A program made the position numbers and the translations under genes. The notes under the pieces are model-generated. The model saw only the letters and a program-made list of their open reading frames with translations. It was not told the DNA's origin and ran no database searches. DNA of 64,000 nucleotides from Mesorhizobium temperatum (GTDB lineage: Bacteria > Pseudomonadota > Alphaproteobacteria > Rhizobiales > Rhizobiaceae). The stretch is taken from the NCBI RefSeq assembly GCF_002284575.1, contig NZ_NPKJ01000060.1, positions 110,515-174,514 of the forward strand, read 5' to 3'. How positions within the stretch are numbered: the stretch's first letter is position 1; each line of letters opens with the position of its first letter. Positions 17,674 to 26,872 of this stretch are shown piece after piece.

Positions 17674-18570
17674 CTATCGAGATTGGTACCGGAAAGCCGC
17701 GACAAAGGTGCCAAAGGCGGGCGAGGGATTACGCCGGCTCGGATAGTATAGATGATATCCCTGGAAGGTCGGGCACCAGTCGGCAAGGACTTCCTGGAGC
17801 TGATCACTCTCAACATATGGTTGAACAATATCCTTCGGTGCATAGGCCAAACCGATGCCGTCAAGCGCCGCGTCAAGCGCCGGCGCGATATTGTTCAAAG
17901 TCAGCTGGCCGTCCACACGGACGCTGAACTCGCGTCCGTTCTTCCTGAATTCCCAGGCATATAATGCGCCTGAGGTGGGAAGCCGCAGGTTGATGCAATC
18001 GTGGCGGGTCAAGTCCTGAGGGCTATTCGGCGCGGCCCGACGAGCGAAGTAATCGGGTGAGCCGACCACGGAATAGCGAACATCGGGACCAATGCGAACG
18101 GCCACCATGTCGCGCGCGATTGCCTCGCCAAGTCGAACACCGGCATCGAACTGACGCTCGACGATATTGGTGAAGCCGTTGTCGACAATGAGCTCCACGT
18201 TGATGTCCGGGTAATCTCGCAGGAAGGCTGGCAGCCTGGGGCGAAAGACGAGGTCGACGGCATCATCAGGGCACACGATGCGGACCTGACCCGAGGGCTT
18301 GCCGCGCAGGGCACTGATCGCGCTGATCCCGGCGGCAATGCTCTCGAAATGGGGCTCGATGCTTTCGACGAGGCGCTCCCCGGCCGCAGTGGGCGCCACA
18401 TCGCGGGTCGTGCGGGAGAGGAGACGGACGCCAAGCCGCTCCTCCATTGCCCTGATCGTATGACTGAGGGCCGATCGGGTGACGCCCAACTTGGCGGCCG
18501 CTCGCGTAAAGCTCCGCGCCCGAGCGACCTCCAGAAACGCTCGCATCTCACTGAACTCGTCGCGGGGCAT
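17674..18570 (-). CDS. LysR-family transcriptional regulator
   Basis: 298 residues with a standard N-terminal helix-turn-helix (SFTRAAAKLGVTRSALSHTI; RLGVRLLSRTTRDVAPTAAG) and an effector domain of the subgroup that ends in YHLYYPSRRNPSPAFGTFV. It is divergent from the MFS gene at 18668 across 97 bases and probably regulates it. Confidence 0.92.
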   Translation of the reverse strand: MPRDEFSEMRAFLEVARARSFTRAAAKLGVTRSALSHTIRAMEERLGVRLLSRTTRDVAPTAAGERLVESIEPHFESIAAGISAISALRGKPSGQVRIVCPDDAVDLVFRPRLPAFLRDYPDINVELIVDNGFTNIVERQFDAGVRLGEAIARDMVAVRIGPDVRYSVVGSPDYFARRAAPNSPQDLTRHDCINLRLPTSGALYAWEFRKNGREFSVRVDGQLTLNNIAPALDAALDGIGLAYAPKDIVQPYVESDQLQEVLADWCPTFQGYHLYYPSRRNPSPAFGTFVAAFRYQSR

Positions 18571-18623
18571 TGGTGAGCTCCATTCACTACGACATGCAGA
18601 TTATAGATGCTAGTCGGACAAGA

Positions 18624-18645
18624 CCAGTCTGGCTACCCAGTCTGG
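18624..18645. promoter_or_regulatory. direct repeat CCAGTCTGG in the LysR/MFS intergenic space
   Basis: CCAGTCTGG occurs at 18624-18632 and again at 18637-18645, four bases apart, 23 bases before the MFS start. It could be a regulator site or part of the promoter; no experimental motif is matched. Confidence 0.35.
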
Positions 18646-18667
18646 CAAACGGACAGGAGCGTACGGC

Positions 18668-19855
18668 ATGGCCATCGAACTGACCCTGGATGACATCCCT
18701 TCGGCCGAAAGGGCGGCGACTCCATGGGCTGCGGTCACCTGCCTCTCGCTTTTGACCTTTCTCCTGGTCGGCTTGGAGTTCATGCCGGTGAGCCTGTTGA
18801 CTCCGATCGCGCAGGACCTGGCCATCTCGGAAGGCCAAGCCGGACAGGCGATCGCCGTGTCGGGGCTCTTTGCCGTGATCACCAGCCTGTTCGGCAACTC
18901 GCTCCTGGCCGAGCTCGACCGGAGAACGGTCGTCCTGCTCTACACGGCAGTGCTGGTCGCATCGAGTTTGGCTGTTGCCCTCGCTCCCAACTTCTTCGTT
19001 TTTCTGGCCGGACGGGCCCTGGTCGGGATCGCGATCGGCGGCTTCTGGTCGCTCTCCACGGCCATTTTGGCGCGCCTGGCCTCAGGTTCCGACCTGCCCA
19101 AAGCCATCGCCCTGCTGCAGGGCGGGACAGCATTCGCGATCGTCATCGCCGCGCCAATCGGCAGCTTCCTCGGCGAACTGATCGGGTGGCGGGGCACCTT
19201 TTTCGTCACAGTCCCCCTCGGCCTCGCGGTACTCATCTGGCAATTCGCCGTTCTGCCGAAGATGCCGCCGATGGAGGCCATTTCGGTAACCAGCATGTTC
19301 CGTCTGCTGCGCAATCGGACGTTCGCCATCGGCATGGCCGCGACCGGCCTCGCCTTCATCGGGATGAATTCGCTGTCGATCTACCTGCGTCCTTTCCTCG
19401 AAAATGTAACGGGCCTCGACGTGAACGTCCTGTCGGTGGTGCTCCTTGGCCTGGGGTTGGGCGGCTTGGCCGGGCTGTTCATCGCCGGCTTCGTTCTCCA
19501 GCGGAACCTCACCGCCGTGCTGGTCGGGCTGCCGAGCGCGCTTGCGCTCCTCTCCCTGCTTCTGATTGCAGCGGGTCCGGTCTTTTGGGCCACGGCCGCC
19601 CTTCTGGTTCTTTGGGGGCTGTTCAACACCCCAATCCCAGCGGCGTGGAATACCTGGATGGCGAGGGTCATTCCCGACGATCTTGAAGCCGGAGGTGGGT
19701 TGCAGGTCGCATTGATCCAGTTCGCCATCGCCGGCGGCGCTTCCGCGGGCGGCATGCTGTTCGACACTGCCGGCTGGTGGAGCGCTTTCCTGCTCGCCGC
19801 AGCCCTGCTGGCGGGCTCAGCCGTGCTCGCCGCTGCCGCCAGCCCTCGCGCATAG
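18668..19855 (+). CDS. MFS transporter, drug/sugar efflux type
   Basis: 395 residues with twelve hydrophobic segments, starting after a short cytosolic N-terminus (MAIELTLDDIPSAERAATPW). The first half has the family loop pattern (LAELDRRTVVLLYTAVLVAS; FLAGRALVGIAIGGFWSLST), typical of the DHA1 group of proton-linked exporters. AGGAG precedes the ATG. The LysR gene is divergent and a small exported protein follows 30 bases later, so export of a compound sensed by the LysR protein is likely. The substrate is unknown. Confidence 0.88.
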   Translation: MAIELTLDDIPSAERAATPWAAVTCLSLLTFLLVGLEFMPVSLLTPIAQDLAISEGQAGQAIAVSGLFAVITSLFGNSLLAELDRRTVVLLYTAVLVASSLAVALAPNFFVFLAGRALVGIAIGGFWSLSTAILARLASGSDLPKAIALLQGGTAFAIVIAAPIGSFLGELIGWRGTFFVTVPLGLAVLIWQFAVLPKMPPMEAISVTSMFRLLRNRTFAIGMAATGLAFIGMNSLSIYLRPFLENVTGLDVNVLSVVLLGLGLGGLAGLFIAGFVLQRNLTAVLVGLPSALALLSLLLIAAGPVFWATAALLVLWGLFNTPIPAAWNTWMARVIPDDLEAGGGLQVALIQFAIAGGASAGGMLFDTAGWWSAFLLAAALLAGSAVLAAAASPRA

Positions 19856-19885
19856 TCCCAACTGACGCCCCTAGGAGCTCATCAT

Positions 19886-20371
19886 GTGCGAGGCGCAGCC
19901 ATGACGACGGTATCGCCACATCTCACACGTCGAGCGGTGCTCGGCGGAGCCTTGGCAGCCTTGATCCTGCCCTATGCAGCCAATGGGCAGGAGGGTCGGG
20001 ATCCTGCCAGTCAGGAGCCGACCAACGTGCGGGTCAGGATGACGTTCAAGGGCCTGAGCATGACGGCGACGCTCTATGACAATCCGACCGCGCGAGACTT
20101 CGCCTCGATGCTGCCATTGGACCTCGCGATCGAGGATTTCAGCAACAACGAGAAGATCGTCCATCTGCCGCGCAAACTCACCGAGGAAGGCAGCGGCCCC
20201 TTCGGGAACGAGCGACCGGGCGATCTTTGCTACTTCAAGCCTTGGGGCAACCTGGCCCTGTTTTACGCCGACTATCGCTGGGAGGGGTTGATCCGGCTCG
20301 GCCGCTTCGATGACGGCTTCGAAACACTGCTGGTGCGCGGCGAGTTCCCGGTTCGCATCGAGCGCATCTGA
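19886..20371 (+). CDS. exported cyclophilin-like fold protein
   Basis: 161 residues from a GTG at 19886, eight bases after AGGAG; an ATG at 19901 is the alternative. A twin-arginine-like leader (RRAVLGGALAALILPYAANG) precedes a domain of the cyclophilin-like type: VRVRMTFKGLSMTATLYDNP, FASMLPLDLAIEDF, GDLCYFKPWGNLALFYADYR and LIRLGRFDDGFETL. Such proteins are common beside LysR/MFS pairs; enzymatic activity is not shown. It probably shares a transcript with the MFS gene. Confidence 0.82.
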   Translation: MRGAAMTTVSPHLTRRAVLGGALAALILPYAANGQEGRDPASQEPTNVRVRMTFKGLSMTATLYDNPTARDFASMLPLDLAIEDFSNNEKIVHLPRKLTEEGSGPFGNERPGDLCYFKPWGNLALFYADYRWEGLIRLGRFDDGFETLLVRGEFPVRIERI

Positions 20372-20444
20372 GAGTGGGAACCCGCGACGGCACTAAAGCT
20401 TCGGAAGATTTTCGACTTCACCCCCTCGCAAGAAAGGAATGCAC

Positions 20445-20891
20445 ATGATGATGACCAAGCTCCGGTTCGCGATGTTTGCTTTAGCCCTCGCTGGCTCCGC
20501 CCCCGCTCTCGCTCAGTAGAACAAGGGCCCCATCATCGGCGCGTGGCGCATGACGTCGCTGCAGATCACAAATTCGGAGGGCAAACCGGCCGACGTGCCT
20601 TATTCCGGCCAAGTCATCTTCTCGCACAGCGGCACGCTTTCGGTTCAGGCGATGGACCCGGACCCGGCTGCAAAGCCGACTACCTACACGGCGAACGGCT
20701 ATTAAGCCTATTATGGTCCGGTCGCGATCGATGAGGAGAAAAGCACCTTCACCATCACTGTTGAATCGTCCCTGGTGCGCGATCTCATCGGACAGGAATT
20801 GCAGCGGGTGTTCGAGGTCACCGGAGATCAGCTGGTGATCACCCCGGTCGATCCCGAGGAAGGCTGGCGCGTCACCTACGAGCGCTTGTGA
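20445..20891 (+). pseudogene. lipocalin-like domain protein with two nonsense codons
   Basis: A ribosome site (AAGAAAGGA) and start at 20445 lead into a signal peptide (MMMTKLRFAMFALALAGSAP, then ALAQ). An in-frame TAG at 20517-20519 follows at once. The frame then reads GPIIGAWRMTSLQITNSEGK and PADVPYSGQVIFSHSGTLSV, a lipocalin-like domain, and meets TAA at 20703-20705 between GY and AYYGPVAIDEEK, where relatives appear to have Glu. It then runs on to TGA at 20889. The frame is otherwise intact over 148 codons, so two point mutations explain the loss and decay is recent. Confidence 0.85.
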
Positions 20892-20919
20892 TTGCATCGC
20901 CCCGCGAACGCGGGGCCGG

Positions 20920-21012
20920 GTGACGGCAGTTATGCTAGGAATTTAAGCACAATGTTGATCTGCGCCCGCCCGCTGAGGCGGTTTTTTGTTTCGGTCGGAT
21001 CGCTCGACCGCA
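20920..21012 (+). repeat. two-copy intergenic element with built-in terminator, copy 2
   Basis: It matches 1744-1836 over about 93 bases. A stem CCGCC (20966-20970) / GGCGG (20977-20981) is followed by six Ts, one base pair shorter than in copy 1 with both arms changed together. The upstream -35-like sequence of copy 1 is not conserved here, but TTATGCTAGGAAT is. It lies just after the lipocalin pseudogene. Confidence 0.72.
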
Positions 21013-21353
21013 GCCCAATACAATTGGCAAAATCGGTCTCATCCCAGCGGGCGTTCGTTGAGGAGTAGGCATTCGGGCCCAAACCCAATCACTCGCAACG
21101 ACCGAGTTCGACCCATTGCGGAAGTTCGCTGCGGCTCAGTCGATCTTACGCCCGTGACCTCGGTTACCTTACCTTCCTTGTCCGCGTTACGAATGGCAAC
21201 AATGCGCCGATCTCGGCCGTTGCGGACAGATTTGCCACTGATTGAAAGCGGACATCGCGGCGACCACACTGGGCGTCGCTCGCGACCCAGCGCGATCAAA
21301 GCCACCACGATCGAGACGAGAGTCGCAACCGTACGCCCGATTTGGATTGTGCG
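21013..21353. other. intergenic, no gene recognised
   Basis: Short unsupported frames only. It separates the repeat element from the truncated oxidoreductase. Confidence 0.5.
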
Positions 21354-22040
21354 TCAGTGCATTGGCAGGATGTTCTGGTTGAGGCGGAACAGATTGTCCG
21401 GATCGTACCTGTGCTTGATCTTGGCGAGCCGCGCGTAGACCTCGGCTCCGAAGGCGTCGCGCACGAGATTCGCTCCTTCGCCATGGCCGGGGAAGTTCAG
21501 ATAGAGGCGGCCGGTCGAGTAGCGCTGCATGTCCTGCCAGAAGCTGCGAACCCAGCCGATGTTCGCATCGTCATCGTCAGCGCCTGGCCAGATGGCGTCG
21601 AGGCTGAGCATGGAGGGCATGGAGCGGTTGCCGAAGGCGGTCGCATCGGCTGCAACGCGATGGACGAAACCGCCGAACTTCCAGATCGAGGCGAAGGTCA
21701 TCTCGGAGGGCCGCTTCGCCATCCGCGCGGTGATCTCCCCGATGACCTCGTCGTCGAGGCGCGAGAGGTAGGTGGATTTCCAGTAGCAGCGGTCGCGGCC
21801 TTTCGGGAACAGGCCGTCATAGAGCGACTGGATGGTGCGATACGGCATGCGACCGCTGAAATCGACGAGCGGTTCGCCAAAGCTGCGCAGCGGAGCCACG
21901 ACGCGCTCGCCCTCGTCCGCCGGTCCGTCATAGACATGAGCAAGCGCCAGGACGCGGCGGCCCCAAGCGTGTTCGGGAACGGAGGGATCCTCCGGAATGG
22001 TGGAGAACTCGGCCAGCCCGCTCAGGCGGTCGGGGGCGGT
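21354..22040 (-). pseudogene. FAD-linked oxidoreductase, C-terminal part only
   Basis: The open frame ends at a TGA at 22041-22043 on its upstream side and has no credible start. About 228 residues remain: RRVLALAHVYDGPADEGERV, a middle segment FASIWKFGGFVHRV, and the berberine-bridge C-terminus (YLNFPGHGEGANLVRDAFG; YARLAKIKHRYDPDNLFRLN). Full-length members have about 460-500 residues with an N-terminal FAD domain, which is missing. The 5' break coincides with that of the GlxA-like gene on the other strand. Confidence 0.85.
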
Positions 22041-22954
22041 TCACCAGCGGTGCGGCGGGCACGCCGCGCATGCGGCCCTATGTGGTTGCTGGGGACGGCA
22101 GCGCGTTTCGCGCCGCAAACGGCGTCTGGGTAAGCCCGGACCACGCGCTTTCCGACTGCCCGCGACCCGACATCGTCTGCATCCCCGATTTCTTCGTCAA
22201 TCCGGGCGAAAGCGTCGCCGGGCAGTATGATGCCGAGGCCCGCTGGCTGCGGCAGGCGCATGCGGACGGCGCCATGCTGGCCAGCGCATGCTCGGGCGCG
22301 GTGCTGCTCGGCGAGGCGGGGTTGCTGGAAAATCGCGAGGCCACAATCCATTGGGCCTATGTCGCGACGCTCGCTAACAACTATCCCGGCGTGAAGGTGA
22401 AGCCGGGCCAGTCGCTGGTGCTGAGCGGCGAGGCCCAGCGCATCGTCATGGCCGCGGGCGGCTCGAGCTGGCAGGATCTCGCCCTCTATCTCATCGCGCG
22501 CTTCGTCGGCCTCAAGGAGGCGATGGAGGTCGCCAAGGTCTACATGCTGCAGTGGCACGACATGGGCCAGCAGCCCTTCGCCGCGCTGATGCGCTTTCGC
22601 CAGACCGACGACGCGGTGATCAACCGCTGCCAGAAATGGGCGGAGCTCAACTACCGGACGCCCTCGCCCGTCGCCGCCATGACCAAGCTGTCAGGCCTGT
22701 CCGAGCGCTCCTTCGTGCGCCGCTTCGCCAAGGCGACGGAAATGAAGGCAATCGACGACATCCACGCGCTCAGGCTCGAAGCGGCCAAGGAACTGCTCGA
22801 GACGGGCGACCTGCAGGTCGAGGCGGTGGCCAATGAAGCGGGCTATGAGGATGCGAGTTTTTTCGGGCGCCTGTTCCGGCGCAAGATCGGACTGACGCCG
22901 CAGCAATATCGCATTCGTTTCAGTGCTCTCCGGCGAGCGCTGAGCCGCGATTGA
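22041..22954 (+). pseudogene. GlxA-type regulator (DJ-1/PfpI plus AraC HTH), N-terminus missing
   Basis: The frame is recognisable from about RFTSGAAGTPRMRPYVVA onward, then the DJ-1/PfpI-like domain with the nucleophile-elbow Cys in LASACSGAVLLGEAGLLE, and two AraC helix-turn-helix units (TKLSGLSERSFVRRFAKATE; VANEAGYEDASFFGRLFRRK). Relatives have about 30-40 more residues at the N-terminus. The first in-frame ATG is at 22070 and has no ribosome site. It may still be read as a shortened protein of 294 residues, but loss of the first strand of the sensor domain makes this doubtful. Confidence 0.75.
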
Positions 22955-23435
22955 ATCTCAACCGTCGCGGCGCGATGCCCATATTCCGCTCTGCGCCGCG
23001 ATGTCGGCCATAGAGGCCAGCTTTGCCATTTCTCGTAAGCCGACATTGCCGGCATACATTTTGGAGTTCGCGGTTGCGCCAATTGCCGACCTTCCCGGCG
23101 CTTCTCCAAAGCCGCCCTTCGCGCGACGGCTTGAATCGACCCGCTTTCGGACGTAGACAGCGACTTGCATGAAGGTCTGATTGGCTAGACTTGGGCCAGC
23201 GGGCTTTGTGGGCGATGGAAAGCTGCAGACGTTCGCCTGCTTCGCCGCGGAGACGCTGCGTGTTCCGCCGGGGGCATATCGCCAGCAAGCAGCTAAGTCT
23301 CCGGATCCGCTGCCTTGCCTCCCACAGCGACGACGCCCAGAGCGCCAGCGTCTCGATCGAAACGCCCGTCATCCATGATCTCCGAATCAAGGCGACCCAT
23401 CGATTCAGCAACCAGAAAAGAACGCAGCTGCAGCG
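22955..23435. other. intergenic, gene-free
   Basis: No coding frame with a domain or start signal was found between the GlxA remnant and the 3' end of the aldose epimerase gene. The sequence looks like decayed spacer. Confidence 0.5.
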
Positions 23436-24605
23436 CTAGGACGCGTCGGTGGAGAATTTGTGTATCGTAGTCGACTTCAGCGTTTCGCCCGGTTTCAGCA
23501 CCGTCGTCGGAAATGACGGCTTGTTCGGCGAATCCGGGAAGTGCTGCGTCTCAAGGCAGAAGCCGTCGGTCTGGCGGTATTGCTGACCGGCCGCGCCGAT
23601 GAGCGTCGAATCGAGGAAGTTACCGCTGTAGAACTGGACGCCAGGCTCGGTGGTCGAGATCTCCATGATCCGGCCCGAGCGCGGCTCGTAGACTCGCGCG
23701 GCGAGCGAAAGCCCACTACCCGACCGGTTCAGCACGAAGTTGTGATCGTATCCGCGGCCATAGGCCATCTGTGGGTCGTTCGAGCGGATGCGTGCGCCGA
23801 TCGGCGCCCCTTGGCGGAAGTCGAATGGCGTGCCGGTCACGGAGGCGAGCTGCCCGGTCGGGATCAAGGTCGCATCGACCGGCGTGTAGCGATCGGCGCT
23901 GATCGTGAGGATGTGATCGTCGATCCCACCCGTGCCGTCGCCGGCGAGATTGAAATAGGAATGACTCGTGAGATTAACCACGGTTGGTTTATCGGTCGTC
24001 GCCTCGTAGTCGATGCGCAGCTCGTTGTCGTTGGTGAGGCTATAGACGACCTGGACCGTGAGCGTGCCGGGATAGCCTTCCTCGCCATCCTTGCTCGTGT
24101 AGTTGAGCCGCGCTGCGGCGCCGCTGACGCCGCTCAGCGGCTCGACCGCCCAGACGACCTTGTCGAAGCCTTTCGTGCCGCCATGCAGGCTGTTCGGCCC
24201 GTTATTGGCGGCGAGTTGGTATTGAGTGCCGTCGAGCGTGAACTTCGCGCCGCCGATGCGATTGCCGTAGCGCCCGATCAAGGCGCCGAAATAAGGGTTC
24301 ATTGATTCGTAGTCGGCGAGTTCCTTGAAGCCGAGCACGACGTTGTCGAGCTTACCCCAGCGGTCGGGCACATTGATCGCCGTGATGATACCGCCATAGG
24401 CGATGAACTTGACGGACGCGCCCCTGTCGTTGGTGAGCGTGTACAGATTGACGGCTTTGCCGTCCTGCGTGTTTCCGAATGGGGTCTTGTCCACAGAGCC
24501 GGCGCCGGCGCTCGTTCCCGTCAGCAGCACGCCCATGCCGAGCACGGCCGCGCCGAGCACTGACCTATGCCAGGCACGCGACATGTTGGGATCGATCGGT
24601 GTCAT
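23436..24605 (-). CDS. aldose 1-epimerase (galactose mutarotase), exported
   Basis: 389 residues. GGAGG lies five bases before the ATG, and an N-terminal signal segment (SVLGAAVLGMGVLLTGTSAG) points to the periplasm. Family motifs follow in order: FGALIGRYGNRIGGAKFTLD, NNGPNSLHGGTKGFDKVVW with the first catalytic His, NLTSHSYFNLAG with the second, DHNFVLN, and CLETQHFPDSPNKPSFPTT with the catalytic Glu. It interconverts alpha and beta anomers of sugars. It is a single gene with no sugar operon adjacent. Confidence 0.93.
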   Translation of the reverse strand: MTPIDPNMSRAWHRSVLGAAVLGMGVLLTGTSAGAGSVDKTPFGNTQDGKAVNLYTLTNDRGASVKFIAYGGIITAINVPDRWGKLDNVVLGFKELADYESMNPYFGALIGRYGNRIGGAKFTLDGTQYQLAANNGPNSLHGGTKGFDKVVWAVEPLSGVSGAAARLNYTSKDGEEGYPGTLTVQVVYSLTNDNELRIDYEATTDKPTVVNLTSHSYFNLAGDGTGGIDDHILTISADRYTPVDATLIPTGQLASVTGTPFDFRQGAPIGARIRSNDPQMAYGRGYDHNFVLNRSGSGLSLAARVYEPRSGRIMEISTTEPGVQFYSGNFLDSTLIGAAGQQYRQTDGFCLETQHFPDSPNKPSFPTTVLKPGETLKSTTIHKFSTDAS

Positions 24606-25062
24606 GGTTTCCTCCCTCGATAGGCCTCTTCGCCGGCGGCTTCTGACGAGCCGCCTAGAAGACCAATTCTAAGCCCATCGGGCTATCAAGGTAAGCGCGT
24701 CCTGGTAGAGATTGTACAATAGCACCTTGAAAAGCGTGTGCCGGATACCGCCGGTCGCATCAGCTCATTGCCTGATCAAAATTGCCGTCGGTGCATGAAT
24801 CGCGGGACGGGTATCCGCCTGATTCCCGACTTCGACTTGCTGATAGTTGGTGTCGCAAAGCCACCCAATTGAGACGTAGAACGCTCCATAAGCGGTAAAA
24901 TCCGAGCCGATACCCAGGTCGGCTCGGTGCGCCACGAGCGGTCATTCCCAGCGATGGCGCAATAACGCTTGCCCACCGAAAAGCAGCCGTTCAAAAATTA
25001 GTTGTGGCGCTCAGAGCTGCCTTTCGATGGGGGATCACTTGACGCGAGTCAGTGGCTGTCGC
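24606..25062. other. intergenic, gene-free
   Basis: It lies between the epimerase start and the 3' end of the hydrolase gene. It should contain the epimerase promoter. No ORF, RNA or clear hairpin with a T-tract was recognised. Confidence 0.45.
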
Positions 25063-25908
25063 TCATTGCGATAGCGATCCGTCACGATCGCCGGCCGCAC
25101 CGGCGATCGCTGTCTCGAATTCCCGGAGTATTCTCGACACTCGCTCAGGCTGCTCCCAATGCAGATTGTGCCCACAACCGGCGAGTTCGATCATATTGCT
25201 GCGTGCCAGACAGCGCTTTAACATTCCCGCTTGCGATACGCTGAACAAAGGGTCGGCGCTTCCGTGGATAATCAGGCTGGGTTGTTTGATGATTGGGACC
25301 CTATTCGTCAAATCGCAGCTTCGGATTTCTTCGAGAACCCGCCTCCACAGCCTTGCAGGAATTTCAGCCGCGTCCCGCGCAAGAGCGGCCAGGAATGCGG
25401 CATCGACCGGTTCCTTGCATGCGTGCCAAACGCCAAAGAACTCGTCTTCGGGATCGATCGGATCTTGCAACGATGCCACGCCCAGGCAAATTGGACTCAT
25501 CTCGTCGATCTCGGGCTTCAGACATCCCGAAAGGGTCACGAGCGCGCCGACAAGGTCTGGTCGGGAAGCCGCCAACTCCATTGCCACCATCGCGCCCAGC
25601 GAGTGCCCGGCGACGAGAGCATCGCGAACCCCGAGCGCCCCCATCAGGCGAACAATGTCGTCCGCAAAATCCCCGAGGCTGTAGGCATCTTCCGGCCGAT
25701 GGGAGGCACCATGACCGCGCAGATCGGGCATGATCAGGCGCATGTCCTGCAAATGCGGTTCAACCAGGGAGAAGCTCCAACTGGAATCGGTGAAGCCATG
25801 GACAAGCACCGCCACCCGGTCGGATTTTCCCGTATCGACATAGGCGATGGTTTGCCCGCGGCCGATATCGATATGCCGCTTGCGCGACTCCCACTCCGGA
25901 CAACTCAT
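25063..25908 (-). CDS. alpha/beta hydrolase
   Basis: 281 residues. The oxyanion segment VLVHGFTDSSWSFSLVEPHL, nucleophile elbow GHSLGAMVAMELAASRPDLV (Ser in GHSLG), acid segment IIHGSADPLFSVSQAG and His in LAGCGHNLHWEQPERV form a complete catalytic set. The start overlaps the stop of the choline/betaine-binding protein gene by four bases (ATGA), so the two are translationally coupled. This suggests that the hydrolase acts on a compound related to the bound ligand, for instance a choline or carnitine ester, but that is inference. Confidence 0.88.
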   Translation of the reverse strand: MSCPEWESRKRHIDIGRGQTIAYVDTGKSDRVAVLVHGFTDSSWSFSLVEPHLQDMRLIMPDLRGHGASHRPEDAYSLGDFADDIVRLMGALGVRDALVAGHSLGAMVAMELAASRPDLVGALVTLSGCLKPEIDEMSPICLGVASLQDPIDPEDEFFGVWHACKEPVDAAFLAALARDAAEIPARLWRRVLEEIRSCDLTNRVPIIKQPSLIIHGSADPLFSVSQAGMLKRCLARSNMIELAGCGHNLHWEQPERVSRILREFETAIAGAAGDRDGSLSQ

Positions 25909-26837
25909 AGTCCGAGGGTGGCCTTGACCGCATCGAGGCCCGGCTCGCCATCAAAGGTCGTGACGTTGGTCAACCATGCATCGAGGCGCTGCGGATCGGC
26001 TTTGATCGCCGCGCGGGCTGCCTCGTCCGGCGTCATCCCGTCATTAATCAGGAATCCCATGCCCTTGTTCTCGAAGTCGATATCGAAACCCAGGTTCTTC
26101 AGCAACTGACCGGCATTCGGGCACTCTTCCAGATAGCCTTTTCTCACCTGAGTGCTGACAGTGGCAGCGCCGAAATTGGGACCATAGAATTTGTCGCCGC
26201 CCGTCAGATACCTGAAATCAAACGTCGTGTTCATCGGATGCGGCGCCCAGCCCTGGAAGACGATGAACTCCATGTCCTTGGTCTTGCGGGCTAGCTCCGA
26301 AAGCATGCCAACTTCGCTGGATTCGACGACCTCCCATCCTGAGAGCGCAAGATTTGGATCGGCGATCGCGTCCAGCATCAACTGGTTGGAGCCGGGTTCG
26401 ATGCCGTACATCTTCTTGTCGAATTTGTCGGCAAATTCCTGCAGGTCTTTGAAATCGCGAACTCCTGCTTCCCAGACATAGGACGGCACCGCGAACGTGT
26501 ATTTCGCGCCCTCAAGATTGACGCGAACCTGATCAACCGAGGTTCTATACGGCTGGTAATAAGTTTTCATGGCTGGATCCCAATAGCCGAGGAATACGTC
26601 GAGATCGCCGTTCTTGAGGCTCTCGTAGATGACATTGAGACCAAGCGTCGTGCTCTCTGCCTGATAACCCAGCGCATTGTAGAGCGTCACCCCGATGCCG
26701 GTCGTGAAAGCCAGATCATTCCAACCCGGCTCGGCCATTCTCACCTGCCGACAGGTCTCCGGATCAGCGGCCGCCGCGCCGGAGAGCGAAACAAAGAATG
26801 CGATGGCAGAGGTGCCGTAAATCAACAAATGGCGCAT
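25905..26837 (-). CDS. choline/glycine betaine-type periplasmic binding protein (ChoX/OpuAC-like)
   Basis: 310 residues with a signal peptide (LLIYGTSAIAFFVSLSGAAA) and an OpuAC-type domain. Aromatic residues that cage quaternary ammonium groups in ChoX have counterparts in VRMAEPGWNDLAF, LDVFLGYWDPAM, FAVPSYVWEAGV and FIVFQGWAPHPMN. No permease or ATPase genes lie beside it, so it must use components encoded elsewhere. It is divergent from a BetI-like repressor gene with a perfect operator palindrome between them. Confidence 0.87.
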   Translation of the reverse strand: MRHLLIYGTSAIAFFVSLSGAAAADPETCRQVRMAEPGWNDLAFTTGIGVTLYNALGYQAESTTLGLNVIYESLKNGDLDVFLGYWDPAMKTYYQPYRTSVDQVRVNLEGAKYTFAVPSYVWEAGVRDFKDLQEFADKFDKKMYGIEPGSNQLMLDAIADPNLALSGWEVVESSEVGMLSELARKTKDMEFIVFQGWAPHPMNTTFDFRYLTGGDKFYGPNFGAATVSTQVRKGYLEECPNAGQLLKNLGFDIDFENKGMGFLINDGMTPDEAARAAIKADPQRLDAWLTNVTTFDGEPGLDAVKATLGL

Positions 26838-26872
26838 GGGTTCTCTCCCCTTATTGACCGAAAAGCATGTAA

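Noticed and set aside
20517..20705. Stop-codon reassignment or selenocysteine use in the lipocalin-like gene
   Set aside because: The two stops are TAG and TAA, not TGA, and no other gene in the window uses internal stops. Ordinary nonsense mutation is simpler.
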